Origin: Glycomyces buryatensis
Lineage (GTDB): Bacteria > Actinomycetota > Actinomycetes > Mycobacteriales > Micromonosporaceae
NCBI RefSeq assembly: GCF_004912275.1
Contig: NZ_STGY01000072.1
Span: forward strand, 62,001 to 126,000
Length of the DNA: 64,000 bases
Reading direction: 5' to 3'
The position numbers were made by a program, and so were the translations under genes. This document shows positions 29,728 through 39,149 of this stretch, in pieces. Positions within the stretch are counted from its first letter, which is position 1. Every line of letters begins with the position of its first letter. The notes under the pieces are model-generated. The model was not told where the DNA came from. It was given only the letters and a program-made list of their open reading frames with translations, and did not search any database.

Positions 29728-30539
29728 CAGGCCCTCCCGGGGCGGTTGGCGACGCGGGTCGCCCAGTAGTCGATGTCGAACGAGGTGTCGCCGGTGAGTG
29801 CGCGCCACATCTTGATGCGGTTGTAGATCTCCAGGCGGCTGGTGGCGTGCTCGCTCCAGGGGTGGAAGACGGAGAGCTCCCGGGCGACGGCGGGGTCGTC
29901 GAGGTCGCTCACATCCCAGGTCCGCACCTGCGGGGCGGTCGGGTTGAAACGGATCTTGAACATGTAGCGGCGGATGTCGGAGTCGTTGCGCCGCCCGCCA
30001 TGCCAGATGCCGTGGTGCAGAAGCACGACGGTCCCGGGCGGGCAGGTCAGGCGGGTCTGCCCGCGCAGGTTCTGGTAGCGGCCGGTGTCGGACTCGTTGG
30101 TGCGGCGCAGGTGCGACCCGGGTACGGAGAGGGTGCCGCCCATGTCGACGGTGACCTTCTGCGGGTAGTACATGAGCTGGATGTCGAAGGCGTCGATGCG
30201 GGTGTCGATGATGGCGTCGCCGTGGAGGGGTTGCGCGCCGCCCTCGTGCGGCTCGCGCACGTGGGTGTGGTGGTGGTCGACCGTGGGGTCGGATCCGACG
30301 AGGCTCCGCAGCGCCCCGGCGACCGCCGGGAGATCCAGTAGCGCCCGCGGGATCGAGCCCTCGGGGAAGGCCCGCTTCAGGGGGGTCCCGTAGGCGACGC
30401 CCGGCTGCTGCCCGGCGTCGAATTCCGGGATGGCCCGCTCGTTGAGCTCGGCCGGCACGATCGCGTCCAAACGGTGGAACCCGTTGGCGACGAACCGTGC
30501 CATCTCTACGGATGACAGTAGTTGTTCAGTGGTTGTCAT
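29727..30539 (-). CDS. PhyH-family Fe(II)/2-oxoglutarate-dependent dioxygenase
   Basis: 270 residues. Jelly-roll dioxygenase: HHHTHVREPHEGGAQPLHGD supplies the first His and the Asp of the iron triad, HHGIWHGGRRN the distal His and RRYMFKIRF the 2-oxoglutarate-binding Arg. PGSHLRRTN between them is typical of phytanoyl-CoA dioxygenase relatives. The substrate is unknown. It lies directly after a GH43 gene at the end of the GH3/importer gene row and is coupled to a 91-residue protein, so a sugar-linked or glycan-attached substrate is conceivable; no sequence evidence fixes this. Confidence 0.82.
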   Translation of the reverse strand: MTTTEQLLSSVEMARFVANGFHRLDAIVPAELNERAIPEFDAGQQPGVAYGTPLKRAFPEGSIPRALLDLPAVAGALRSLVGSDPTVDHHHTHVREPHEGGAQPLHGDAIIDTRIDAFDIQLMYYPQKVTVDMGGTLSVPGSHLRRTNESDTGRYQNLRGQTRLTCPPGTVVLLHHGIWHGGRRNDSDIRRYMFKIRFNPTAPQVRTWDVSDLDDPAVARELSVFHPWSEHATSRLEIYNRIKMWRALTGDTSFDIDYWATRVANRPGRA

Positions 30540-30611
30540 ACGACGAGCTTATGAACACCTGGCCGGGTTGTAATGGGTCGTATTCACCGACTAGTGGTCT
30601 ATTTTCACTAC

Positions 30612-31577
30612 TCAATCCCAAGCGGTACTGAGGCGCTCGTACTCTTCGGCGGTCACGGGCAGCACGACGCCGTGGCAGGGGTCCTCCGGTAGCCGGAAGT
30701 CCTCGGAGGGAGTCCATTGGCCGCCGGCGAGGTCGTCCGTCTCGAATGGAACGTACCTGCGTTCGGCCTTGAACTCGTCGATCCAGAGGTACCACTTGTC
30801 CTCAGTGTTCGACTTGTACACCAGCGGGCCCTCGCCTTGGCTGATCGCGTCGAGGCCGATGCCCTCGGCCAGCGGCTCCCAATCGGCGGCGGTCAGGGAG
30901 CGGGAGGTCTCGGAGAAGACCGTCTTGCCCTTGGGCACTCCGTGGGTGCGGCTGCGCTCGTCCTTGAGGAAGCGATAGTAGACGCCCTCGTGGTCGATGA
31001 CCGTGGTGTCGATCGTGTGCCAGCCCCGGTCGATCCACACGTGCGGCTCGGAGAACTCGCGGAAGTCGCGAGTGGTGGCGTACATGATCCGGTTGTAGCT
31101 CTGGCCTTCGTGTTCGGCGTCGTCATAGAGGGTCGAAGACCAGTGGACGAGGAAGGCCTCCTGCTCCGAATCCCAGACCGACTCCGGCGCCCAGGTGTTG
31201 CCGGCTTCGGGCGGTGCGACCTCGACGAGCCGGCCTTCGCCCCAGTCCACAAGGTCCTGGGATTCCCAGACCATGATCGAACGACTGCCCCGGCGCTGGT
31301 GGCGATCCCAGTCGAGGCTCTTGTAGAGGCACAGGTCGGTGGCGACCATGTAGAACCGGTCGCCGTCCGGGGCGCGAACGATGTGCGGGTCGCGGACGCC
31401 GTGTTCGCCCAAGGTGGCGTAGAGGACCGGCTTGCCGCCATTGAGGTCGTCGAAGTGCAGCGGGTCATTGCCCTCGCTCAAGGCGAAATAGATCTGCTCG
31501 CCGTCTTCCGCCTCGCGTTTGAAGTGCACGTAGAGGTACCCCGCGTATTCAGGCCGCGGGTCTCGGTTGGCGTTCAT
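30612..31577 (-). CDS. GH43-family glycosidase, cytoplasmic
   Basis: 321 residues from ATG 31577 (GGGGAAA upstream). No signal peptide. Five-bladed propeller features: GYLYVHFKREAEDGEQIYFA, VRDPHIVRAPDGDRFYMVAT, NTWAPESVWDSEQEAFLVHWS, WHTIDTTVIDHEGVYYRFLK and a Glu in ISQGEGPLVYK. This pattern is shared by GH43 enzymes called arabinosidases or arabinan/galactan-acting. It follows the YesL-like gene by 100 bases and precedes the dioxygenase by 72 bases on the same strand. Intracellular trimming of arabinose or galactose from imported oligosaccharides is the likely role. Confidence 0.8.
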   Translation of the reverse strand: MNANRDPRPEYAGYLYVHFKREAEDGEQIYFALSEGNDPLHFDDLNGGKPVLYATLGEHGVRDPHIVRAPDGDRFYMVATDLCLYKSLDWDRHQRRGSRSIMVWESQDLVDWGEGRLVEVAPPEAGNTWAPESVWDSEQEAFLVHWSSTLYDDAEHEGQSYNRIMYATTRDFREFSEPHVWIDRGWHTIDTTVIDHEGVYYRFLKDERSRTHGVPKGKTVFSETSRSLTAADWEPLAEGIGLDAISQGEGPLVYKSNTEDKWYLWIDEFKAERRYVPFETDDLAGGQWTPSEDFRLPEDPCHGVVLPVTAEEYERLSTAWD

Positions 31578-31677
31578 CGTTGTTTCCCCGTTCTGATCTT
31601 CGTGAAGGTTCACGGTACTGATCAGAATGCTCGATCGCAAGTCTGCTTCCCCATCCCGGTCGTTCGCCGTCGCGACG

Positions 31678-32379
31678 TCAGTCGTGGCTCGTGAACCTTT
31701 CGGTGATGTCAGCGATGACCGGCCGCACGGCCAGCCACAGCGAGACGGCGAAGGCCCATCCCAGAATGAGCAGCAGTGCCTCGGAGCTCAGGGCCACGGT
31801 GGCCGTCGCGACGACGAGGATCGAGAGGATGCCGAGGGACGACTTCCAGGAGATGAAGAACTCCGCCGCCGCCACGCGGAGCACGTCCCGGAATCGGAAC
31901 GAGAAGAAGGAGCTCACCACGAGCAGGTGCCCCGACCACACGGCGAGCACCGCCAGGAGCACGACGCACACCGGTCGCAGGAACTCGCCCCCGGCGACCC
32001 CCTCGGCGAAGATGACGTTCACGGCGAGCACCGTCGCGAACGCGAGCACGGGAACCCACCAGGAAAGCGTGTCCCGCAGATTCAGTCGGAGCCCGCGGAG
32101 CAGCGGTCGCGTCGGACTCAGGTCCGGCTCCTTCGACCAAGCCCGCTGCGCGTACAGCGCCGCCGAGAGCGCCGGCGCGACGGGCAGGAGCGCACCGACG
32201 AAGAGTGCGACGTCAATGAACGCGACGTTCGAAGGTTCTGGGGACAATAGGCCCCAGAACAGCACGGTCGGCAGACCGGAGATCGCCAGGAACAATCCGA
32301 GGACGAGGTACCGGTAGATCGCGGCGGTCATCCGGGAGAGCGCCCCGGGACCGATCTCGTCGGCGTGAGTCATGTTCAT
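31678..32379 (-). CDS. YesL-like (DUF624) integral membrane protein
   Basis: 233 residues, about five or six membrane helices (for example YLVLGLFLAISGLPTVLFW, VALFVGALLPVAPALSAALY, WWVPVLAFATVLAVNVIF, AVLAVWSGHLLVVSSFF, SSEALLLILGWAFAVSLWLA). DUF624/YesL proteins are regularly encoded with CUT1 sugar importers and glycosidases; their molecular role is unknown. Starts three bases before the end of the GH3 coding region in the same operon, showing coexpression with the importer at 34811-38502. Confidence 0.82.
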   Translation of the reverse strand: MNMTHADEIGPGALSRMTAAIYRYLVLGLFLAISGLPTVLFWGLLSPEPSNVAFIDVALFVGALLPVAPALSAALYAQRAWSKEPDLSPTRPLLRGLRLNLRDTLSWWVPVLAFATVLAVNVIFAEGVAGGEFLRPVCVVLLAVLAVWSGHLLVVSSFFSFRFRDVLRVAAAEFFISWKSSLGILSILVVATATVALSSEALLLILGWAFAVSLWLAVRPVIADITERFTSHD

Positions 32380-32381
32380 AA

Positions 32382-34748
32382 TTATGGCGCCTCCGTCGCG
32401 CGCACCTCGACCTCGGCGACGAGCTCCCGATCGGCTCCAAGGCGGCGCACGCTTCCCACGATCCGTCGACGCACCGCGGCGTGCACGTCGGTGCTCGAAC
32501 GTGCGACGCGCAATTCGACCGCTCCCGGCTCCACGATTCGATCCCCGAACATCCCCACGAAGGAGGTCAGGTCGGCGTGGAGCCGGAATAGGACCTCGAT
32601 GGTCTCCCCCGCTGCGAGCGACACCCGCCGGTAGGCGACCAGGCGCTGGTCCGGCCGAGTCACCTGCGCGAACGGATCGTGGAGGTAGACCTGGACGACG
32701 TCGTCGACTCGCACGGCGGTCTCGTTCGAGAGGACGACCGAGACTGAGGTGGTCCCGTCGTTCTCCCAGTCTTCCTCCTCCGTCACCGTCGGATGCCAGG
32801 TGAGGTCCTCGTACGAGAGCCCGTGCCCGAAGGGATAGAGCGCCGTCGGGTCGATGTTGGACGCGCCGTTGGCCCGGCCGAGCGGCGGCGCCAGGTACGT
32901 CGAGGGCTGACCGCCCGCCTCGCGCGGGATTCCGACGGAAAGGTGCCCGCTCGGATTCACCTCGCCCGTCAGCACTTCAGCAATGGCCTGCGCGCCCTGC
33001 TGTCCCGGGAAGAAGGTCTGCACGATCGCCGCGCACCGGGCGGCCACGGCACCGAGTGCGTAGGGGCGCCCCGTGAGCAGGACGAGCACGACGGGGGTTC
33101 CGGTATCGAGGAGTGCCTCCAGGAGTGCCTGCTGTTCTCCGGGAAGGCGCAGGTCGGCGGCGTCGCAGCCCTCCCCTGAGGTGCCTCGTCCGAAGAGCCC
33201 GGCCCGGTCGCCGAGGGCGACGACGACCACGTCGGCGTCGCGTGCCGCGTCCTGGGCGGCGTCGAAGCCGTCGCGCCCCGGCTCCGACACGTCGCATCCG
33301 GCCTCGTTCCGGATCACCTCGCGGCGTGCGCTCAGTTCATCAAGGACGGTCGGGATGTCGATCCCGAGGCCCGATTCCGGGTGGTGCACGCCCACGTGCG
33401 CGGGGAAGGAGTAGCAGCCGAGCATCGCGAACGGGTCGTCGGCGAGCGGGCCGACGACCGCGACGCGGACGTCCGCCGAGAGGGGAAGCGTCCCATCGTT
33501 GTCGACGAGTACGACGGCCTCGCGGGCCAGGCGGAGCGCGATCTCGCGAGAGTCGGCACCGTCCAGGGCCGCGTCGAGCGGCGCGTCGTGCGCGGGTGTC
33601 GGGTCGTAGTCGGCTTCGATGAGGCCGAGGTCGATCTTCTGCTCGAGCACGCGCTGCAGTGCGCGATCGACAAGCGCCTCTTCGAGGTCGCCCGACCGAA
33701 CCGCGTCGATGAGCGGCGCCCCGTAGGCCGCGACCGACGGGAGCTCGACATCGATGCCGGCCCAGAGGGCGCGGGCGGCGGCCTCTCCGTCGGTCTCCGC
33801 CACCCGTTGCAGCGTGCGGAGGAAGGCGACGGCGAAGTAGTCCGCCACGACGACCCCGTCGAAGCCCCATTTGTCGCGGAGCAGGTCGGTGAGCAGTCGC
33901 CGGTCACCGGCCGCCGGCATCCCGTCGACCTCCGCGTACGAGTTCATCACCGAGCGGGCTCCCCCGTGCCGCAGTGCGGTCTCGAAGGGCGGCAGGAAGA
34001 TCTCGGCCATCTCGCGCGGGCCGGCGGAGACCGGGGCGTGGTTGCGCCCGGCGCGCGAGCCCGAGTATCCGGCGAAGTGCTTGAGCGTGGAGACGACGCC
34101 CGCGCTCTCGAGCCCCTTCACGTACGCGGCGCCGATCGTGCCCACGAGGTACGGGTCCTCGCCGATCGATTCCTCCACGCGTCCCCAGCGGTAGTCGCGC
34201 ACCACGTCGAGGACGGGCGCGAGACCTTGGTGCACGCCGACTGCGCGCATCGACCGGCCGATGCGCTCGGACATCGCATGGACGAGCTCCGGATCGAAAC
34301 TCGCGCCCCACGAGAGCGGCACCGGGTAGGCGGTCGCACCCCACGCGGCGAAGCCGGCCAGGCATTCCTCGTGCACCTGGGCCGGGATGCCGAAGCGATT
34401 GGCCGCGACGATCTGCTGCTGCGCCCGGGCCAGCGACTTCGCCCCGAGCTCGGCCTGGACCGGCTTCGTGCCGAAGGGGCGCGTCAGCTGGCCCAGTCCG
34501 TCGGCGATCACGTCGGCGAACGAGGGCGCGTCCTTGCTCATGTCGCTCTGATGTGGAGCGACGTCGCCCCCGGAGGCGTCCGCTCCGACCCAGAGCCCGA
34601 CGAGCTGCCCCGCCTTCTCCTCGATCGTCATCTCGGCCACGAGCGCCGCCGCGCGCTCCGATCGGCTGAGCCGGTGGTCGTGCCAGGGCGCCAGGCCCGC
34701 CTCGGCGACCGCCGTCTCGGCAGACGCGGCGTCGGTGTCAGTGGTCAT
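32382..34748 (-). CDS. GH3 beta-xylosidase/beta-glucosidase, cytoplasmic
   Basis: 788 residues from ATG 34748. No signal peptide. N-terminal barrel: MTIEEKAGQLVG, RVEESIGEDPYLVG, STLKHFAGYSGSRAGRNHAP, nucleophile Asp303 in GFDGVVVADYFAV (ADY in place of the usual SDY/SDW). Alpha/beta sandwich domain (about 390-600) with RIALVGPLADDPFAMLG-like segment, DVVVVALGDRAGLFGRGTSGEG, then FnIII domain ending EVRATEAP. The RVEESIGEDPYLVG and AGYSGSRAGRN pattern is commonest among actinobacterial xylosidase/glucosidase members. Downstream of two permeases, 62 bases, one operon. Confidence 0.9.
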   Translation of the reverse strand: MTTDTDAASAETAVAEAGLAPWHDHRLSRSERAAALVAEMTIEEKAGQLVGLWVGADASGGDVAPHQSDMSKDAPSFADVIADGLGQLTRPFGTKPVQAELGAKSLARAQQQIVAANRFGIPAQVHEECLAGFAAWGATAYPVPLSWGASFDPELVHAMSERIGRSMRAVGVHQGLAPVLDVVRDYRWGRVEESIGEDPYLVGTIGAAYVKGLESAGVVSTLKHFAGYSGSRAGRNHAPVSAGPREMAEIFLPPFETALRHGGARSVMNSYAEVDGMPAAGDRRLLTDLLRDKWGFDGVVVADYFAVAFLRTLQRVAETDGEAAARALWAGIDVELPSVAAYGAPLIDAVRSGDLEEALVDRALQRVLEQKIDLGLIEADYDPTPAHDAPLDAALDGADSREIALRLAREAVVLVDNDGTLPLSADVRVAVVGPLADDPFAMLGCYSFPAHVGVHHPESGLGIDIPTVLDELSARREVIRNEAGCDVSEPGRDGFDAAQDAARDADVVVVALGDRAGLFGRGTSGEGCDAADLRLPGEQQALLEALLDTGTPVVLVLLTGRPYALGAVAARCAAIVQTFFPGQQGAQAIAEVLTGEVNPSGHLSVGIPREAGGQPSTYLAPPLGRANGASNIDPTALYPFGHGLSYEDLTWHPTVTEEEDWENDGTTSVSVVLSNETAVRVDDVVQVYLHDPFAQVTRPDQRLVAYRRVSLAAGETIEVLFRLHADLTSFVGMFGDRIVEPGAVELRVARSSTDVHAAVRRRIVGSVRRLGADRELVAEVEVRATEAP

Positions 34749-34810
34749 GGAGAGACGTCTTCCTTCGGGTGGAGGCGTGGAGGTGTCCGTTGGGCGGGTG
34801 TTGCGGAGCG

Positions 34811-35731
34811 TCATCCCTTGACCGAGCCCAGCATGATGCCCGATACGAAGTACCGCTGCACGAAGGGATAGATGCAGAGGATGGGGATGACGGTGAGGAT
34901 CATCGTCACCGCCTGGATGTTGGTGGAGACCAGCGCGGTCGTCGACCCGGTGGCCGCCGCTCCTTCGGACGTCGTGGTGGAGGCTCCCGCGATCAGGTTC
35001 CGCACGAACAGCGTGACGGGGAACAGCTCGCTCTTGTCGAGGTAGAGAAACGCGGCGAACCAGTCGTTCCAGAACTGGACCGAGTAGAAGAGCACCATCG
35101 TGGCGATGACCGCCTTCGACAGGGGGAGCACGATCCGCCCGAAGATCCCGTACCAGCCGAGTCCGTCGATCTGCGCGGCCTCTTCGAGGTCCTTCGGCAG
35201 GTTCTCGAAGAACGATTTCATGACAAGGAGGTTGAATATCGAGATCGCACCGGGGAGCACGAGCGCCCACATGGTGTTCTTCATTCCGAGCGAGGAGATC
35301 AGCACGTAGTTCGGCACGAGGCCGCCGTTGAAGAACATGGTGAACACTGCGATGCCGATGAGTGCCTTGCGCCCCTTGAGATGTTTCTTCGACAGCACAT
35401 ATGCGTAGGTCGTGGTGAGGACCATGGCGATCGTCGTCCCGACCACGGTGTACAGCACCGTGTTGCCGTAGTTGCGCCAGAACGTGTCGTTCTGCATCAC
35501 GGCACTGTAGGTGTCGAGGTTGAAGCCGACGGGCCAGAAGCTCACCTGGCCGGCGTTGATCGCACCCGCCGAGCTGAACGACTGGGCGAGCACCGTGATG
35601 AACGGGTACAGCATGCCCACGCACAAGAGGACGAGGAAGGTCGTGTTGACGACGCCGAAGACGCGAGTCCCGGTCGACTCCTTCGTCTTCCGCTGGCCTC
35701 CGTTCGCCGGCTTGGTCGGGTTCTTTGACAT
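34811..35731 (-). CDS. ABC sugar importer permease, LplC/MalG type
   Basis: 306 residues from ATG 35731. First membrane helix TTFLVLLCVGMLYPFITVLA; six spans in all. EAA-loop region LPKDLEEAAQIDGLGWYGIF then RIVLPLSKAVIA; C-terminus CIYPFVQRYFVSGIMLGSVKG, the LplC/YtcP ending. Preceded by nine bases after the partner permease. An internal hydrophilic insert (SEGAAATGSTTALVS) is longer than in many relatives. Together with 35740 and 36823 forms an importer of the YtcQ/LplA class for complex oligosaccharides. Confidence 0.9.
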   Translation of the reverse strand: MSKNPTKPANGGQRKTKESTGTRVFGVVNTTFLVLLCVGMLYPFITVLAQSFSSAGAINAGQVSFWPVGFNLDTYSAVMQNDTFWRNYGNTVLYTVVGTTIAMVLTTTYAYVLSKKHLKGRKALIGIAVFTMFFNGGLVPNYVLISSLGMKNTMWALVLPGAISIFNLLVMKSFFENLPKDLEEAAQIDGLGWYGIFGRIVLPLSKAVIATMVLFYSVQFWNDWFAAFLYLDKSELFPVTLFVRNLIAGASTTTSEGAAATGSTTALVSTNIQAVTMILTVIPILCIYPFVQRYFVSGIMLGSVKG

Positions 35732-35739
35732 CACGTCGA

Positions 35740-36771
35740 TTACCACAGGCTCGTCCCCACCATCCGCCGCGAGATCAGGTTCGCGGAAAGCACCATCACC
35801 AGGCCGATCACCGCCTGGAACAGGCCGATCGCCGCCGCATAACTGAGATTGTTCGACACCAGACCGACCCGGTAGAGATACGTCGAGATGACGTCGGCCG
35901 TCTCGTAGGTCAGCGGGTTGTACAGCAGCAGCACCTTCTCGAAGCCGACGTTGAGGAACGTCCCGATGTTGAGGACCAGGAGGGTCATCATCATCGGACG
36001 GATGCCGGGAATCGTGACGTGCCACGTCTGCCGCCACCGGCCCGCCCCGTCGATTCTCGCCGCCTCGTACAGGGAGTCGTCGACCGTGGTGAGCGCCGCC
36101 AGATAGAGGATCGTCCCCCAGCCGACGGTCTGCCACACTTCGGACCCGACGTAGACGGCGCGGAACCATTCGGGTCGCTGGAGGAACGGGATGCTCTCCC
36201 CGCCGAACGCCCCGATGATCTGGTTGACCGTGCCATTCAATGACAAGAGCTGCATGAGCATGCCGACGACGATGACGATGGAGAGGAAGTGCGGCAGGTA
36301 GGAGATCGACTGCACGATCTTCTTGAAATGCTTCTTCCTCACCTCGTTCAGCAGGAGCGCGAGCACGATCGGGAGTGGGAAGCAGACCACGAGGGTCAGT
36401 CCGCCCAGGATCGCCGTGTTCGCGAAGACCTTCCAGAATGTCGGGTCGTTGATGAACATCTCGATGTAGCGGAAGCCGACCCACTCGTCGCCGTAGATGT
36501 TCCCGCCTGGGCGGAACCTCCGGAACGCGATGACGTTCCCGATCATGGGACCGTACTTGAAGATCGCGAGGTAGATCAGGGGTAGCAGGGCGAGGCTGTA
36601 CAGCTGCCAGTCACGTTCGAAGGCTTTGCGCCAGGTCTGGCGCTGCGGTCCTCGGCTCGGTGCCGTCGGCTGCTTGTCGATGGTGAGTGTCGGGGGCCCG
36701 TCGGGCGCGGCGACCCTGGTCGACCCGCGCTCGGCCGACCGCGGGGACTTCTCGTCTGAGGTAAGGGGCAT
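35740..36771 (-). CDS. ABC sugar importer permease, LplB type
   Basis: 343 residues from ATG 36771, with GGGAGGG at good distance (a GTG two codons earlier is less well placed). A 45-residue polar N-terminus precedes six membrane spans beginning WQLYSLALLPLIYLAIFKYG. LplB features: IAFRRFRPGGNIYGDEWVGF, FKKIVQSISYLPHFLSIVIV, EAA loop VDDSLYEAARIDGAGRWRQT followed by WHVTIPGIRP. Ends RRMVGTSLW. Pairs with the permease at 34811. Confidence 0.9.
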   Translation of the reverse strand: MPLTSDEKSPRSAERGSTRVAAPDGPPTLTIDKQPTAPSRGPQRQTWRKAFERDWQLYSLALLPLIYLAIFKYGPMIGNVIAFRRFRPGGNIYGDEWVGFRYIEMFINDPTFWKVFANTAILGGLTLVVCFPLPIVLALLLNEVRKKHFKKIVQSISYLPHFLSIVIVVGMLMQLLSLNGTVNQIIGAFGGESIPFLQRPEWFRAVYVGSEVWQTVGWGTILYLAALTTVDDSLYEAARIDGAGRWRQTWHVTIPGIRPMMMTLLVLNIGTFLNVGFEKVLLLYNPLTYETADVISTYLYRVGLVSNNLSYAAAIGLFQAVIGLVMVLSANLISRRMVGTSLW

Positions 36772-36822
36772 GTGCACTCCCTCCCGTCCGCGTCGGGGCG
36801 GAAAGCCCGCCCCGACCGCGGA

Positions 36823-38502
36823 TCAGGAGTTCTCCTCCTCGAAGCGGTCACGCGCACCATTGATGAGGCTGATGTAGTCCGCCAGGCCCTGGGATTCGAG
36901 CTCGGCCACGTAGTCGTCCCATTCGGCGATATCGCGCTCGCCCATGATGAACCGCAACGTGTTCGTGTCGACCGTGTCCTTGATCGGTGTGGAGAGGAGC
37001 GCCGCCTGTTCGAGCTCCAACTCGTCGAGCGGGGCGGGCGGGTTCGGGTCGCGCGGGGTTCGCGTGGCGAGCACGGAGTCGATGTACTCCACGAAGGTGG
37101 GAGTGTTGTACGACTCCTTGAGCGCGCGCGATTCGGTCGAGTCGGCGAACACGGAGTTCGACCAGCCGAGATCCTTTTGGATGTCCGTCTCCCCGTCCGG
37201 ATTGATATTGAAGGCGTCGAGGCGGAACTCCGGATTGAGAGTGATCTTGCCGTCGGCGTCCTTCGTGTACGTCTCGTCGAGCACGCCCCAGCGGAGCAGC
37301 TCGCGGGCTTCGGGGTTGTAGTAGATCCAGTCGAGGAACTGCAGCGTGGCGAGGAAGTTCTCGGACTCGGTGATCTCGGAGTTCAGCATGAAGCCGTTCC
37401 AGAAGTTGCGCGGTTCGCACACCATGCCCGCCGGGCCTCCGGGCGGGGCGATCTGGAGGACCTCGTAGTTGCCCTCGCCGACCGTCTCGTTCAGGGCCAC
37501 TGCGAAGTCGCTCGCCGTCCCGTTCGATCCGGATGCCGCGAACACGAGCTCGTTGGCGAACTTCTCCGTCACGCTCCCGCCACCGCTGCCGTCGTCCGCC
37601 GCCGTGAGTGAATCCGTGTCGACGAGGCCGTCTGCGACGAGTCCGCGGAAGAACTCGACCATCTCCTTGTATTCGGCGGACACGGCGGTGTACTGGAGCT
37701 TGCCGGAGCCGTCGTCCATCATGCCGGTGCCGAAGCCCCACCCGGCCTGCGCCCCGAACGCGTGCGCGGCGTAGTTCAGCATCGACATCGCCTCGAACCC
37801 GTCCGCGAGGGGATAGGAGTCGGGGTACTCCGCCTTGATCTTGACGAGGGCTTCGCGCATCTCGTCCCAGGTCTCGGGAATGCCTCCGCCGACGGTCTCG
37901 AAGACGTCCTTGCGGATGATGAGCGTGAAGACGGGGACCGACACCTCCTGCAGGCCGGGCAGCATGTAGTACTTGCCGTCGGCCTGCTTCAGGTTGTCGA
38001 TCATGTCTCCGAGGTCCCACTCCTCCACGTACTTCTGGAAGTGCGGCATGTGCTCGACATAGTCGCTGATCGGAAGGATCGCACCCGAAGAGACGAACGA
38101 GTTCTCGTCGCCGGTGTAGATAATCGGAATGACCATGGGTGCGTCGCCCGCACTGATCAGGAGACTGCGCTTCTCCACCGCGTCACTGAACGGGATGATC
38201 GTGGTTTCGAGCTTCACATTCGTGCGCTTCTCGATCTCGGTGAAGAACTGCCACGAGTCGGTGATCGGGAGTTCGGGCCACTCCGTCCACAGGAGGGACA
38301 GGCTGAACGGTTCGGTCGCCTTGAACTGCGAGTCGGCGGCGAAATCGTCCATCGCGCCCTTCGACAGCTCGTCGACATCCACCTCTTCGCCGCCGTCATC
38401 GCTGCACGACGCGAGCGCGAGCACGCTGGACGCGGCGATCGAGGCACCGAAGATCCCGCGCCGACTGACTCTGACGGGCGTCTGCCCGAAGACTTCTGAC
38501 AT
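36823..38502 (-). CDS. ABC sugar importer substrate-binding lipoprotein, YtcQ/LplA type
   Basis: 559 residues from ATG 38502, GAGGAGAG before it. The N-terminus has a twin-arginine pattern (SRRGIFGASIAASSVLALASC) ending in a lipobox, so export by Tat with lipid anchoring is likely. At over 550 residues it belongs to the large binding-protein class seen with LplB/LplC permeases: NVKLETTIIPFSDAVEKRSLL, DYVEHMPHFQKYVEEW, YMLPGLQEVSVPVFTLIIRK, EPRNFWNGFMLNSE. First gene of the operon running to GH3 and YesL. The perfect CGAAAGTTTCG palindrome upstream puts it in the presumed xylan regulon. Confidence 0.9.
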   Translation of the reverse strand: MSEVFGQTPVRVSRRGIFGASIAASSVLALASCSDDGGEEVDVDELSKGAMDDFAADSQFKATEPFSLSLLWTEWPELPITDSWQFFTEIEKRTNVKLETTIIPFSDAVEKRSLLISAGDAPMVIPIIYTGDENSFVSSGAILPISDYVEHMPHFQKYVEEWDLGDMIDNLKQADGKYYMLPGLQEVSVPVFTLIIRKDVFETVGGGIPETWDEMREALVKIKAEYPDSYPLADGFEAMSMLNYAAHAFGAQAGWGFGTGMMDDGSGKLQYTAVSAEYKEMVEFFRGLVADGLVDTDSLTAADDGSGGGSVTEKFANELVFAASGSNGTASDFAVALNETVGEGNYEVLQIAPPGGPAGMVCEPRNFWNGFMLNSEITESENFLATLQFLDWIYYNPEARELLRWGVLDETYTKDADGKITLNPEFRLDAFNINPDGETDIQKDLGWSNSVFADSTESRALKESYNTPTFVEYIDSVLATRTPRDPNPPAPLDELELEQAALLSTPIKDTVDTNTLRFIMGERDIAEWDDYVAELESQGLADYISLINGARDRFEEENS

Positions 38503-38587
38503 GACTCTCCTCATTGAGATTGTTCCTTTTTCGCCCAGCGGTCGACGCGCGTCCGTTCTGACACGCGTGATCTCAATGCCGCGGGGA

Positions 38588-38652
38588 CCGAAAGTTTCGG
38601 AGTAATTCCCGATACTTTCCAGAGCTTAGTTTCATCGGGGCAGGTATGTCAA
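38588..38652 (-). promoter_or_regulatory. Promoter and perfect operator of the importer/GH3 operon
   Basis: Minus strand: -35 TTGACA (38647-38652), 18-base spacer, -10 TAAGCT (38623-38628). Downstream, CCGAAAGTTTCGG (38588-38600) is an odd-centred perfect palindrome; the minus strand reads CGAAACTTTCG, identical to the site at 58029. A degenerate CGATACTTTCC lies at 38610-38620. Confidence 0.72.
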
Positions 38653-39149
38653 TGAGTCGCTTGGGTCGACTCATGCGGCACTTTGAGTGGTGAGATGACT
38701 ACAAAGTCCTATATGGAGTTATATGAGGCAGGCCCGGGCGATGTCGCCGATCCGCCGGGGCGGCGAGACTTTCCGCAGGCAGCGGTACCCGGCCTTGGGG
38801 TCGGCACGGACTGCCCGGCGAGAGTACGGAGCGGCGGCGGCGCCCCGCCCGAAGCGCCTCTCGGGAACGCCGTTCGCCGTCGGACCCGACGACTCCCAAA
38901 GGTCTAATCTTTGTAACGATAGATCCGATGTTTGACGATCGAATCGTCGGATTTTGAGCGAATTAGCCTGGAAGATGTTGGCTAGAACCGCATCTCATTA
39001 CCAAATCATTACTCAATCATCGAACTTTTAGCGGCTTCGAGCCTTGCCAGCGCCGCTGACATTGACTATCTTCGTTTGAAGACATGTCTAAATTTATAGA
39101 TTTCCTCCTGCCGGAGTCCCCTCACGGCAGCACGATCGAAAGGACGAAC
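38653..39149. other. Intergenic region between two importer operons
   Basis: A GC-rich island (about 38730-38895) sits inside A/T-rich DNA; it encodes no protein I recognise in any frame and has no ribosome site. From 38900 on the DNA is A/T-rich. For the importer at 39150, -35 TTGACT (39062-39067) and a weak -10 TGTCTA (39085-39090) are candidates, with near-palindrome TCTAAATTTATAGA at 39087-39100. Confidence 0.4.

Noticed and set aside
32382-35624. Possible 1080-residue fusion of permease-like N-terminus and GH3
   Set aside because: The in-frame upstream extension overlaps the coding region of the LplC-type permease in another frame; the GH3 domain begins normally at 34748.
34811-36484. 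Possible fused double permease
   Set aside because: The N-terminal part is an out-of-frame reading of the LplB-type permease gene; the real LplC-type gene starts at 35731.
38699-38907. Overlapping short frames in the GC-rich island between importer operons
   Set aside because: No ribosome site, no recognisable motif in any frame; I looked for a regulator or transposase end and could not support either.
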